Source: Symsagittifera roscoffensis
Lineage: Eukaryota; Xenacoelomorpha; Acoela; Convolutidae
Direction of reading: 5' to 3'
Length of the DNA stretch: 60,000 nucleotides
NCBI RefSeq assembly: GCF_963678635.1
Contig: NC_087071.1
Span: forward strand, 39,451,797 to 39,511,796
Notes under the pieces: generated by a model
Database searches by the model: none
What the model saw: the letters and a program-made list of their open reading frames with translations, nothing else
What the model was told of the DNA's origin: nothing
In this document: piece after piece, positions 46,272 to 57,659 of the stretch
Position numbering within the stretch: the first letter of the stretch is position 1
Layout: every line of letters starts with the position of its first letter
Made by a program: the position numbers and the translations under genes

Positions 46272-49200
46272 TTGATAGCAAATTTTTGAAAACTCCATGG
46301 TTAGATTGGATAAATTTATTTTCAGCTAGACTAAATAGTAAATCCATTCTGATTTTCTTTCACGTTAAAAAGAATTGTTCAAGAAATTTGCTGTTTTTAT
46401 TCATTTTTACTCATTTTTTGAGCCTATTCAACTTCTCTTTTCTGAAAATTTGGGACATTCTAAATCTCCCATTTTTTTCTTTTTCTTCCTATTGAGATGC
46501 CGTCACCGAATAAAAACGAAAGAATTGCATGTCTTGATGTGGAAGAGAATACACACGTAAAGATGCGTCAAGACATCGAAGGCACTGTGACGTTTTAAAG
46601 TGTTCCAATTGTAACTTTTATACATGTAGCAGCGAGGAACTTACTAATCATATCAATATGAAGCAGTGTCAATATAATGTTAAAGTATGTGCTCGGCAGT
46701 CTCAAAAAACACTCCATGAGAAGGTAAAATTGTTATATTTTTAAGAAAAACATAGTAGAAAATACTTTGAATAATAATTTTTTACTGAATCTGAAAAGTC
46801 TATACATTATATTTGAAAAAGTTTTAGTAAAAAGTTAATAGTTTTTGGTCATTATTCTTGTTCTGTCATATTCAAAGGTTCTGATTGATGATAAAACCAG
46901 CAACAACCGAGTTCAAATTGTCGTGAAACTTTCGACCGAAATCAATCCAAAAATCTTTAATCTACAGTAAAAACTCCATTGGTTTCAAGCTTGCGGATAT
47001 TTTGTTGCGATAAGTTTGTTGTAAAAGCGAATCACATACGCTAATGAGTGCTTAAGAATTTGTTGAAATACAATAAAAAAACTGAATATTTATAAAACAT
47101 CGATTCATTGAAAGATTTTGCCTTGTAACCAATTTAAAGTTTTCCTTGCTTAGTGGTTGTAAAAGTAATCATAGAGTAGTGCGTAGCAGATATTGGGGAT
47201 TGATTTACTAAGAATTATGTTTTTTTTTTCGCTTTTTTTTCTACATTTCAGAAAAGGAACTGATAACTGACCTGGAAACTGTATGTTTTGCTTACATTTG
47301 AAAATTTCAAGATAATAATATACATCATTCTCAACCCAAAGTTTAATTCAAAATTGAAATTCAGATTTGAAACAGCAATATAAAACTATCAAGTAGAGAA
47401 AATCATTTAAAGACGTTTAGCAAAGGATTTATGGTATTAATTCAGCTTCGGATTGTTGAGCGTTCGTTGAAACGATACATTTTTCCATCAAAAGTTCAAT
47501 TTTCAAGTAAATTTTGTTCAAATTGGATTAATTTGATAGATAGAAGTTAATTCATTAGGAGTTTTGACATAATTTTACTAAAATTTAGTTTATAAACCAT
47601 ATTTTGAGAAAAACTCCGACAAAAAAATGTCAAAGATTTTTATTTATGTGTAATTCATTAGAAAAGTTTGTTATCCTTTGATATATAAGGTAACTTTTTA
47701 TGAAAAATTAGATATTTTGAGGATACTTTTTGAAAAGAAAACTCAATCCGACATCTTTTGGAAGAAGATACATGAAGCATAAAGCAACAACAGCTTTTAA
47801 GATCTACATTTCATTATTTTTTTAAAACTATATAGAGTTTTCTTTTGCTTAATAAAAACCGAAAATTACTTAATTGTTCCAGTTTGCACCTTGATTTCCT
47901 TTGCTAAATCAATTTTTTGAGACGCGCTCTTTTAGAAGTTTTTAGATTTTGTAGATGTTAGGAACTAGGTTCCCTTGCGTATTTCCGGAGGTTTTCAGAA
48001 TATAACTAATTTAGCTGCTCCTAATTTGTTCTTAAATTGTAAAAACACATTTATATTCTCATTTTTTACATATTTTTTTGAGTGTTTTAACCAGCACCGA
48101 TTCTTCCTCATTGGGATATTTTTGAGAAAACTTCCCTCATAAATAAGAAAAAAAGCTATTTAATATTTATTTTGCAAGAAAAGTGATAGTTATTGACCCA
48201 AAAATTGTAATTTTGCTGAAATAATTTACTGTATCAAGACAACCTTGAGGAAGACAATTACAATTTTTATCGTAATAATCAGACGGCGTCAATTCTAATT
48301 TCATCTTTACCAGCAAATTGTTCGTTCAATTGATACTATTTTCCTCCTAAATTCTCCAGTTCTGACTAAATTTTCTTGCAAAGTGTGTTCAATAGCGAAA
48401 ACATGCATTAAGCAGAAAGTAAGAAAAACCTTAAAGCATAGAGCATTTCTAGAGAAAATCATAAAAAAATGACTTCTTTTTCCAGAAAAGTGATAGTTAT
48501 TGATCCCATAAGTTGTATTTTTGCTTTAAAAGTTTACTGTAGCACCTAACAAGGGAAACTTGAGGAAGACATTTACAATTTTTATCATAATAGTCAGACG
48601 GTAACAGTTCTAATTTCATCTTTGCCAGCAAATTGTTCGTTCAATTAATACTATTTTCCTCCCAAATTCTCCATGTCTGACTAAATTTTCTTGCAAAATG
48701 TGTTCAATAGCGAAAACATGCATTAAGCAGAAAGCAGGAATAACCTTAAAGAATAGAGCATTTCTACAGAAAATCATAAAAACATGACTTCTTTTTCCAG
48801 AAAAGTGATAGTTATTGATCCCAAAAGTTGTATTTTTGCTTAAATAGTTTACTGTTACTGTAGCACCTAAGAAGGAAAACTTGAGGAAGACATTTACAAT
48901 TTTTATCAAAATCATCAGACAGTATCAGTTCTAATTTCATCTCTGCTAGCAAATTATTCGTTCGATTGATACTGTTTTCCCCCTAAATTCTCCAGTTCTG
49001 ACTAAATTTTCTGGCAAAGTGTGTTCAATAGCGAAACCATGTTTTTTAAGCCGAAAGTAAGAATAAACTTTAAGAATAGAACATTTCTACGGAAAATTGT
49101 GAAAATTATGTTGCAGAAGCAACAGAGAGATAATCATCAGTTATGAAGAAGATTTTGTTGAATTTGAACAAATATCGAATAAACTTTTGAGAAAAATTTA

Positions 49201-50809
49201 TCTCATTTTTAGTCAATTGTAGCAATTAACTGCTCATTTTTCATCATTGAACTGAAATTCTGTACTATTAAGGTGAATAACTTCTCTGAATTTGTAATTT
49301 TTGTACAAATTTGGGTTGATCATTGAGCAAAAATCTAGAATTTTTATGGAATATTGCTCTTAATGTTCATTTGTATTGAGAGTTCTATTTCAATTCTCCC
49401 TGAATTGGACAAAAAATTAGTTAATTATCCATTTAAAAGGTTGAAATGGAAATTTTTTGACAAATTTGAATCATTTTTTTTTTACTTTCTTGAAAATTAC
49501 GGTTATTTTCACTATCTTCCGCAAGTTTCAATTTCGATTCAGCTTTTATGAGCTTCCTTGTTAATGTTGAGAGCATTAAATAACCCGCTTTGTTACTCAA
49601 ATAATGCTAAAATTTATCGTATTTCAATTTTTTGTGTGAAAAATTTGGAAAAATCCATATTTCTATTCAAAGTTTTGTATCAGTGTCTCAACATGATGCC
49701 AATTGAAATGCAATTTGAGCTTAATTTTAAACTCTAAACGTATTTACTTTTTGATCAATTAGATCAGAAGCAACAAAACAATAGCCAAAATCTTCCGATT
49801 TTTGCAGTTCTCTTCAAAAATTTGCTGTTTATTCCAAAAACTTCGAAATTTTTGCATTTTTTTCCGAAAACTTTGAAATTTTTGTAATTTTTCTCAAAAA
49901 CTTGAATTTTTTTTGCAATTTTTTCCAAAAATTTGACTTTTTTCGAAATTTCAGTAGATTTTGGCATAAATTCAGGTAGATAGAAAATAAGATTATCCAA
50001 TAAATTAGATCGAAATACAATAAAACTTTGTGTTTTAAAGTTTTTAAGAAAAATCTTCAATTTTTGTGACAAAAACTCCAAGTTTTTGCCCAAAAACTCT
50101 TACCATTGACTACCATGTACAAGAAAACTGAAGAAATAACCTTAATTTTACAACCCACACGTAATTAACCAGTATTAACTAACAATTAGATAATCCGAGC
50201 TATAATTTTTGCGAAAAAACTAGACATTTCCAAACAAGAACCAAATATTTTTTCAAAAAATGTGATTTTTTTCTCGAAGTTTCGTTAGGTTTCAATTTGG
50301 CTTTTAGATAGCTTTCTCGTTGAATCAAACCTATAAAACAATAACCAAAACATCTAAACAGTAGAAGCTAGCTAAGAAACGCAAGTATCGGCAAAATCGA
50401 GCTCAAAAAACTCGGTTGCAAAAATTTTTTTGAAACTTACCATCTGAAACTTTACCATCTTACCATCTGAAAACTTACCATCTTAATACATAGGAAACAT
50501 ATTCCCTATCTTAATACATAGGGAAATCTATTCCCTAAAGAGTTCTTAATTACCTACAAAGGATGTCTTAGACATAGGGAAATCTATACATGGGAAATTC
50601 GGGCGCCGAAAATTTTTCTGAAACTTACCATCTTACCATCTGAAACCTCGTATCTTAATGCATTGGAAAACCTATTCCCTGTCTTAATACATTGGGAAAT
50701 CTATAGCCTATGTTAATACATAGGGTGAGGACCGGATACTCTATAGCCTATGTTAATACATGGGGGTCCTCACCCTCCCCCCTTGAACTGCCCCAACATA
50801 TACTACTCG
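46233..50809 (-). repeat. Right arm of 15.6-kb inverted repeat
   Basis: Inverted partner of the left arm. The last ~370 bp (from about 50440) together with the next 250 bp of flanking DNA recurs at 52226-52850 as part of a 1.78-kb tandem duplication that includes the capsid gene. The arm holds the same zinc-finger exon and the same set of ~300-bp tandem units as the left arm. Confidence 0.93.
46526..46723 (+). pseudogene. Tandem zinc-finger exon, right arm
   Basis: Mirror copy of the exon at 39256-39453. It has CGREYTRKDASRHRRHC, then KCSNCNFYTCSSEELTNHI and KQC, and a donor GTAAAA at 46724. The TGA before the second cysteine of finger 1 is shared by both arms, so it predates the inverted duplication or is an intron boundary. 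Differences between arms (GGQ/GRE, SRE/SSE) show slight divergence. Confidence 0.5.
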
Positions 50810-51082
50810 AGTACTTGAACTCTACTCGGAATTCTTTCAATAATTTGCAAAATGTGAAAAATTATCCATCTTTGCAATAGTTAGCTTATTTATATCTAAA
50901 ACAAAGAAAAAGGTAGTTTGATATTGTAATTTTGGCGTGGAAAACCTAAATTTATTGACTTATGCGCATTTAGGTATTGAATCAACAAAGTCCCATACAC
51001 AAAACTTGTGAACTGGACAAAGTTTTTTGAGCACTGGTTTACAGTCTGGGTTGAAGAAGTTTTTTGGGTTTTCAATTAAACA

Positions 51083-52227
51083 TCATTCCTTATCAGCTTT
51101 TGCAGGAGATTTAGGTCTGAAGAAAAACAAAATAGATAGTACAGAGACAATAACAATGAAAACTTTTTCATAAGAACCTGAAAATCCAAAAGACCAAACA
51201 TTTTTTGCGACTGTTCCGATTTTGTCAATTTGAACAATTGATAGCCTTTCTGACAGGACTATCACTTCCGTTACTTGCTCCAAGGGAAACTGGAAAATCA
51301 TTTCTCTTCTCAAGCTTTCTCCACTAAGTTCTAGATAACGCAACTGTTCAGCTGCATCCTGTAGTGAAATCAGGTCAAAAACTAGAAAATAGTGATTTTG
51401 AAAATCTTCCAGAGGAAGAGCTGGTAAATCGTCGTTAAACTGCATTGCTTTCATTGTTGTATCATAAGGAGGACAAGGAGAAGTTGTATCTATTGGAACA
51501 ACTGCTCTTCCACACCGAATAATTCTCAGCTCTCTCAAATGAAATGGTTAATAGCTGAAAGGGTTTTCATGAAGATATCCTGCAACAGCAGAACTTATAT
51601 TCCTTGCAACAGCTATTTTTCTTATTGATTGTTATTGAATATATTTTCTTGTATGAATTGGTTTTGACGAGATGGAATCATAAAGGTTCTTGCTGTAGTT
51701 TCCATGTAATTGTTTTGAGCAGGCTCTCTTTCCAGATTTCAATTCAAGTATTGATGATTAGGTTTAGCAAGTAAATTTCTTCTAGTGAAGAGCGAACAAT
51801 CAACAATTTTCAGACGGACATTTGGATTATCAGATAGCATGTAAAATTTAAGTCTAGCTCGAAATAGTTTAATTCAAACTTTGGTATTTGGTAGCAACAA
51901 TTTTTCGCGAATAAACAAATCAATGGCAAGCCTCGCATAGAGTGAAAAAATTATCCTTTTTCCTAGGAATTTGCTCTATCAGTGAACGAATGCATATCAA
52001 ATGCATCAGGATATTCTTCAAAACTGTATCCATGACCATCAATTATTCCTTTATTACTCACTGCCGACCAGTTGAATTCGTTCGATGTTTGGGCCTTATG
52101 AGGATATAATCCAACAAACTTCTTACTTGAAGAATAGAGAATGTAGTAGATTCTTTACATAAGTTAAGTTAGTTTGTGGTTCCTATTCTGAATCTTCCTC
52201 CGATTTGTTTTATGTTCTGCTTTTTCT
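51083..52227 (-). pseudogene. Major capsid protein-like remnant, copy a (Polinton/adintovirus)
   Basis: The 3' part is an intact 151-codon frame (51083-51538) containing ISLQDAAEQLRYLELSGESL, FPLEQVTEVIVLSERLS and IDKIGTVAKN. Upstream, in shifted frames, come ARTFMIPSRQNQFIQE, DNPNVRLKIVDCSLFTRR and YPDAFDMHSFTDRAN. The layout of a C-terminal jelly-roll with a FDL strand, a GxxLR strand and a final VxxDK segment matches the double-jelly-roll capsid proteins of Mavericks and adintoviruses (family knowledge). The gene is broken by several indels and stops, and cut at 52227. The last 30 codons, with a hydrophobic VFIVIVSVLSILFFF, look like read-through into an unrelated tail. Confidence 0.65.
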
Positions 52228-52600
52228 TTTTTGAAAGCCATCTTACCATCTGAAACCTTACCATCTTAATACATAGGAAACCTATTCCCTATCTTAATAC
52301 ATAGGGAAATCTATTCCCTAAAGAGTTCCTAATTACCTACAAAGGATGTTTTAGACATAGGGAAATCTATACATGGGAAATTCGGGCGCCGAAAATTTTT
52401 CTGAAACTTACCATCTTACCATCTGAAACCTCGTATCTTAATACATTGGAAAACCTATTCCCTATCTTAATATATTGGGAAATCTATAGCCTATGTTAAT
52501 ACATAGGGTGAGGACCGGATACTCTATAGCCTATGTTAATACATGGGGGTCCTCACCCTCCCCCCTTGAACTGCCCCAATATATACTACTCGAGTACTTG
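52226..52600. repeat. Extra copy of the palindrome-arm terminus
   Basis: Nearly identical to 50440-50810 and inverted to 35170-35540, but without the rest of the arm. It contains the TTAATACATAGGGAAATCTA sub-repeats and ends with CTTGAACTGCCCCAATATAT. Confidence 0.85.
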
Positions 52601-52865
52601 AACTCTACTCGGAATTCTTTCAATAATTTGCAAAATGTGAAAAATTATCCAAATTTGCAATAGTTAGCTTATTTATATCTAAAACAAAGAAAAAGGTAGT
52701 TTGATATTGTAATTTTGGCGTAGAAAACCTAAAATTATTGACTTACGCGCATTTAGGTATTGAATCAACAAAGTCCCATACACAAAACTTGTGAACTGGA
52801 CAAAGTTTTTTGAACGCTGGTTTACAGTCTGGGTTGAAGAAGTTTTTTGGGTTTTCAATTAAACA

Positions 52866-54135
52866 TCATTCCTTATCAGCTTTTGCTAGAGATTTAGGTC
52901 TGAAGAAAAACAAAATAGATAGTACAGAGACAATAACAATGAAAACTTTTTCATAAGAACCTGAAAATCCCAAAGACCAAACATTTTTTGCGACTGTTCC
53001 GATTTTGTCAATTTGAACAATTGATAGCCTTTCTGACAAGACTATCACTTCCGTTACTTGCTCCAAGGGAAACTGGAAAATCATTTCTCTTCTCAAGCTT
53101 TCTCCACTAAGTTCTAGATAACGCAACTGTTCAGCTGCATCCTGTAGTGAAATCAGGTCAAAAACTAGAAAATAGTGATTTTGAAAATCTTCCAGAGGAA
53201 GAGCTGGTAAATCGTCGTTAAACTGCATTGCTTTCATTGTTGTATCATAAGGACGACAAGGAGAAGTTGTATTTATTGGAACAACTGCTCTTCCACACCG
53301 AATAATTCTCAGCTCTCTCAAATGAAATGGTTAATAGCTGAAAGGGTTTTCATGAAGATATCCTGCAACAGCAGAACTTATATTCCTTGCAACAGCTATT
53401 TTTCTTATTGATTGTTATTGAATATATTTTCTTGTATGAATTGGTTTTGACAAGATGGAATCATAAAGGTTCTTGCTGTAGTTTCCATGTAATTGTTTTG
53501 AGCAGGTTCTCTTTCCAGATTCCCTTGTAAGTATTGATGATTAGCTTTAGCAACTAAATTTCTTCTAGTAAACAGCAAACAATCAAAATTTTCAGACTGA
53601 CATTTGGATTATCAGACAGCATGTAAAAATTAGGTCTAGCTGAATAAGTTTAATTCGAAATTTGGTATTTGGGACAAATAATAACAAATGCATCAAAAAA
53701 CTTTTCAAAACTGTATCCGTGACAAGCAATTATTCTTTTATTAATCACTGCTGACGAATTGAATTTGATCGATATTTGTGTTTTATGAGAATATAATCCA
53801 TTGGAGTTGTGAACCATTGTTTTGTTAAAGGACACTTCAAAATTGGAGAATAGAGAATGTAACAATTGTTAACATAAGTTAAGTAAGTTTGTGATTCCTC
53901 ATCTGAACATTCCTCCGACTTTGCTTTATGCTCTGTTTTTTTCTTTTTTGAAAAAATTAAACAATCTTCCTTTTAATAATTTAAGCTTGAAACTAGGTGG
54001 TTATCATGCAAATTCAAGTAGAGATTACGATCCGTCTCAAATTTAAACTCAATTCTGCTTTCATCCAGAGGAGTACTTGAGAATACTTCTTGTGCGTAAG
54101 ATGACATAATTTTTTCCAAAACTGGGACTTTATCC
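52866..54135 (-). pseudogene. Major capsid protein-like remnant, copy b
   Basis: The 151-codon 3' frame (52866-53321) differs from copy a by only four residues. The upstream part diverges: at 53650-53865 a frame with MLHSLFSNFEVSFNKTMVHN and ACHGYSFE matches the N-terminal half of the same capsid family and retains pieces lost in copies a and c. 53940-54135 holds the start region, up to the TAAG repeat. Multiple frameshifts make it non-functional as a full capsid gene. Confidence 0.65.
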
Positions 54136-54139
54136 AATG

Positions 54140-54252
54140 AGTACGTAAAAAAGTAAGAAAGTAAGTAAGAAAATAAGTAAATAAAAAAGTAAGTAGATAA
54201 GTAGGTAGGTAAGTAATTAAGTAAGTAAGTAAGTAAAGAAGTAAGTAAGAAT
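54140..54252. repeat. (TAAG)n microsatellite
   Basis: About 110 bp of GTAAGTAAGTAAG and variants. It separates capsid copies b and c and has replaced the 3' half of copy c. Confidence 0.95.
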
Positions 54253-55343
54253 ATAGTGATTTTGAAAATCTTCCAGAGGAAGAGCTGGTAAATCTCCGTT
54301 AAACTGCATTGCTTTCATTGTTGTAGCATAAGGACGACAAGGAGAAGTTGTATCCATTGGAACAACTGCTCTTCCACCCCGAAAAATTCTCAGCTCTCTC
54401 AAATGAAATGGTTGATAGCTGAAAGAGTTTTCATGAAGATATCCTGCAACAGCAGAATTTGTATTCAGTGCAACAGCTATTCTTCTTATTGATTGTTAAT
54501 GAATATATTTTCTTGAATGATTTCGTTTTGACGAGATGGTAGGATAAAAATTCTTGCTATAATTTGCATGTAATTAATTTGAGCAGGCTCTCTTTCCAGA
54601 TTTCAATTCAAGTATTGATGATTAGGTTTAGCAAGTTAATTTCTTCCTGTGAAGAGCGAACAATCAACAATTTTCAGACGGACATTTGGATTTTCAGATA
54701 GCATGTAAAACTTAAGTCTAGCTCGAAATAGTTTAATTCAAACTTTGGTATTTGGTAGCAACAATTTTTCGCGAATAAACAAATCAATGGCAAGCCTCGC
54801 ATAGAGTGAAAAAATTATCCTTGATCCTAGGAATTTGCTCTATCAGTGAACGAATGCATATCAAATGCATCAGGATATTCTTCAAAACTGTATCCATGAC
54901 CATCAATTATTCCTTTATTACTCACTGCCGACCAGTTGAATTCGTTCGATGTTTGTGCCTTATGAGGATATAATCCAACAAACTTCTTACTTGGAGAATA
55001 GAGAATGTAGTAGAATCTTTACATAAGTTAAGTTAGTTTGTGGTTCCTATTCTGAATCTTCCTCCGATTTGTTTTATGTTCTGCTTTTTCTTTTTTGAAA
55101 GCATCAAACAATCTTCCTTTGAATAATCGAAGTTTTAAGCTAAGATGGGTATCACGCATATCCAGGTAGAGATTAAAATCTGTTTCAAATTCAAACTCAA
55201 TACTGCTGTCATCCAGATAACTACTTGGGAATACTTCTTTTGTTTAAGATGACATAATTGTTTCCAAAACTGGGACGTTATCAAGAAGCTCCAATGAAGA
55301 ATTTGTGAAAACTCCGTCGAAAATGACTTTGATTAACACTCAT
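54252..55343 (-). pseudogene. Major capsid protein-like remnant, copy c, 3'-truncated
   Basis: Near-identical to copy a from 54252 upward but lacking everything after the ALPLEDFQNHY region, where the TAAG repeat begins. It extends further 5' than copy a, to a probable start near 55343 (MSVNQSHFRRSFHKFF). The acidic SSIEFEFETDFNLYLDMRD stretch near 55160-55230 is typical of the N-terminal arm region of this capsid family. In-frame stops and indels occur along its length. Confidence 0.65.
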
Positions 55344-55346
55344 TTT

Positions 55347-55640
55347 ATATTGTCAAAAGATTATTTGCGAGAACGATTGTTTTTTTATCTGTTTTTTTTT
55401 GAGAAAAGGATCTGGTTCTACCAGTTTTACGCTTGTATTTTCTTTTTCCACTTCCAAATTGTTTCCGATTTTTTTTGGTTCCCACATCTTTGCAAATGCT
55501 TCGAGTTTCGTAGGTCCACTATGATTTTACCCAATCTCTGGAGCAGCGATTTCAAACAAGTGTACCCCAATTCTTTTCGCAGCTGGGACCACCAACTTTT
55601 TAGTTAAGGGGATTGCAGTTCTCCAAAACCTCTTCCTCGT
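55347..55640 (-). pseudogene. Basic capsid-associated protein remnant
   Basis: Directly upstream of capsid copy c and in the same direction. The frame reads LTKKLVVPAAKRIGVHLFEI, then after shifts becomes very rich in K/R, and stops just before the capsid ATG. Polinton/adintovirus elements usually carry a small basic minor-capsid or core gene next to the major capsid gene. Position and composition fit, but no specific domain can be named. Confidence 0.4.
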
Positions 55641-55710
55641 TGCCTTGCATGTCTTCGAAAAATACGTAAATCAGCTGAATTATGAGACACCTTTTCGTAT
55701 GAGGTTTAAA

Positions 55711-56110
55711 TCAAAAAAGATTATTCGAAATCTTGCTAAACAAGAGAACAACTCGATGTAAATTCCAAATAGATCTTTTGACGCGACAATTCATTGTAGA
55801 CAAAAAATTGCGGCAACTTGTGAAAGAATTTTTTCCATGATCATCTATGTAGCAGTAAATTTTGTTTTTCAATGATTGAATGGCTCTCTCTACAAATGCA
55901 GCTTTTTGTTTCACTCATTGTCGAGTAAACTTCAATGTTTTTTTCCTTGCATACTTTTTTGAAATTTTCCGCATTTTCTGTTCCTTTATCAATCCAAAGC
56001 TTTTCAGGGGTGTTTTTTTTCAATTTTTTGAAAGCTTGCAAAGTGTCTTTGGCATATTTAGTTATCATTGTTTTGCCGCGTCCATACACCAAAATTCATT
56101 GATATTTTTT
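55711..56110 (-). pseudogene. Integrase remnant (rve-type, Polinton/retroviral-like)
   Basis: The minus-strand frame contains KNTPEKLWIDKGTENAENF (second catalytic Asp of a DDE integrase, near 55980), a CKEKNIEVYSTMSETK segment, and after a one-base shift near 55905, FVERAIQSLKNKIYCYIDD (catalytic Glu). The spacing between D and E is about 36 residues, as in retroviral and Polinton integrases (DX35E). The zinc-binding N-terminus and the first Asp are missing or eroded, and no chromodomain is visible. It lies immediately downstream of the packaging ATPase, as in some Polintons. Confidence 0.75.
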
Positions 56111-56169
56111 GGAAAAGCCAGAAGCCTTTGGAAACGTCTGTTTGGATGTCTTGGATTGTAAAAACTGTT

Positions 56170-56880
56170 CTATTTTATAATATTGGGAGTATAGAGAAGT
56201 ATTGTATGCTCATCCTCCGCAAATGTTGTTTCTGATCCTGCTGGCAGATAAAACTTTGATGGAAATGAACCACTGTTTGTGCAATATCTTAGCGAACCAA
56301 CTGTTTTTGGAGTTAAATCAATGATTAAATAACCATGAGAAATAGATGTTGCATCTTGATACCAGTCTTTCAATCGTGATCATAGACCTAGTTATTGACT
56401 TAATGTATTGATTTGTAAAACATCTCTCGGTGATTTGCACAAGTTTATTTGTGTGTTTTGTTACTCAACATCTCTTCCCAATCCGCTTTGACGAAACAAA
56501 TAATGCTAAATAACTTTTGTTTTCAGTCCTTTTTGTGTCTTCCAGTAGTAGCAACTTTTACAAAGTGCTTAGAAGTTGAAATTTCTTCACAAAAGCCATC
56601 AAAAATTAACAGGTTTTGTGTTCCATCACTAGGAAGATTTTCAATCAGTTCAAAGCCAACTCCTAGGATACGTTTAAGGTTTTTTCTTTGAATTTGTCCA
56701 AAAAGACGTTGATAATGTTGATAAAACTAAAAAAAAAAGACTTTTGGTCAAATTTTGGCTGAAATGTAGCAATTTTTAAACAATCAAAAATAAGACAGGA
56801 TTTTTTAGATCCACTCGGTCCAGCTAGCGAAATAAAAACTTAACCTTTGGTAGAAATTATTTCATTCATACCTTTGGAGA
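56170..56880 (-). pseudogene. DNA-packaging ATPase remnant (FtsK/A32-like)
   Basis: On the minus strand there is a Walker A-like GPSGSKKS near 56802-56825 (the usual Gly before Lys is Lys here) and a Walker B-like LLIFDGF near 56600. A TTGRHKK motif lies near 56540, followed by a frame-shifted segment with GRDVE and KSPRDVLQI. The C-terminal part, 56170-56373, is intact in frame (GYLIIDLTPKTVGSLRYC). This order is characteristic of the genome-packaging ATPases of Polintons, adintoviruses and NCLDV relatives (family knowledge). At least three frameshifts and internal stops make it non-functional. Confidence 0.72.
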
Positions 56881-57364
56881 AGGTAAAATAAAACCGACTG
56901 TACTTGGTAAGTTTGCTACCCAAATTGCTGTTTCTTCACATGTGGTGAATAAAATTAATCGAACGATTGCACATGCTAGTATTAAAACTATGACAAAAAA
57001 TTGGCACATAGAAACTAAAAGAGATCTCTTACACGTACGTCCAAAAATCTTCCTTGATTTTCGTTCAAGATTCTCTTAACCGAAAACTAAATTTCCCAAT
57101 TTTAATTGCTTGTCACATTCATCACCCATCTCAACTTTGGAATGAAAAAATTGAAAATGATTGTTATTTAAATTTTAGAAACACGATAATACAAAATTGT
57201 TAAGAATAAATTCATTTTATTATAAAATCATCGAGTCCAGGTTCCGAATGCAAATGTTTTTCTTTATGCACAGTGAAGAATTTTCTGGAAATGGGTAGTT
57301 GCTACACCTCCAATCATATTCTTTATCTTTGAAACCCAAATTTTGAACTTTTGGGCATGCGTAT
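56881..57364. other. No gene seen between ATPase and exonuclease-like remnants
   Basis: AT-rich DNA. Minus-strand frames near 57220-57364 continue the exonuclease-like reading beyond its stop (KIWVSKIKNM), so the gene was once longer. Confidence 0.4.
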
Positions 57365-57628
57365 TCATCCAAGTTTGTGTTCTTTGTTTTCAAAATTTCT
57401 GACAGCTTTTAATCTTTCAAACATTTTTTCAAGCTCAGTAAGTTTTTCATGGCCACTGCTCCAATTGATTCCATGAAGATGCTTCAAATACCAAGCAGAC
57501 TGTGATGTAGTTTTGAACTTTTTGGGAGGAAGAAAGGAATATCCCTCAGATTGTCCATTTTCATAAACTCCTAACTCTTTCACTATTTTGTTTTCAATAC
57601 ACTCAATATCCCAAACAACTAGACTCAT
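57365..57628 (-). pseudogene. Exonuclease/RNase H-like fragment (DIEC protein)
   Basis: ATG at 57628. It begins MSLVVWDIECIENKIVKELG, a hydrophobic strand followed by D-x-E, like motif I of DEDD exonucleases. Then come GYSFLPPKKFKTTSQSAWY and KHLHGINWSSGHEKLTELEK. The motif resemblance suggests a 3'-5' exonuclease or RNase H fold. The reading frame stops after 87 codons, while similar-looking sequence continues in another frame, so it is truncated. The upstream hydrophobic extension to 57754 in the same frame is probably not part of it. It is in line with the ATPase and integrase remnants. Confidence 0.5.
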
Positions 57629-57659
57629 GATGTTAACAGTTTTCGCTGAAGTTTTGGTT

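Larger units (their letters stand above)
50440..54135. repeat. 1.78-kb direct tandem duplication: arm end plus capsid gene
   Basis: 50440-52225 and 52226-54010 share order and near-identity. Each unit begins with the last ~370 bp of the palindrome arm (CCATCTTACCATCTGAAA to CTTGAACTGCCCCAA), then ~250 bp of spacer, then a capsid gene remnant on the minus strand. The junction at 52226 joins the capsid 5' region directly to arm sequence. Divergence rises after 53520, where copy b resembles neither a nor c closely. Confidence 0.85.

Noticed and set aside
55305-55607. 100-codon plus-strand ORF, aromatic-rich
   Set aside because: Antisense of the basic capsid-associated remnant on the minus strand.
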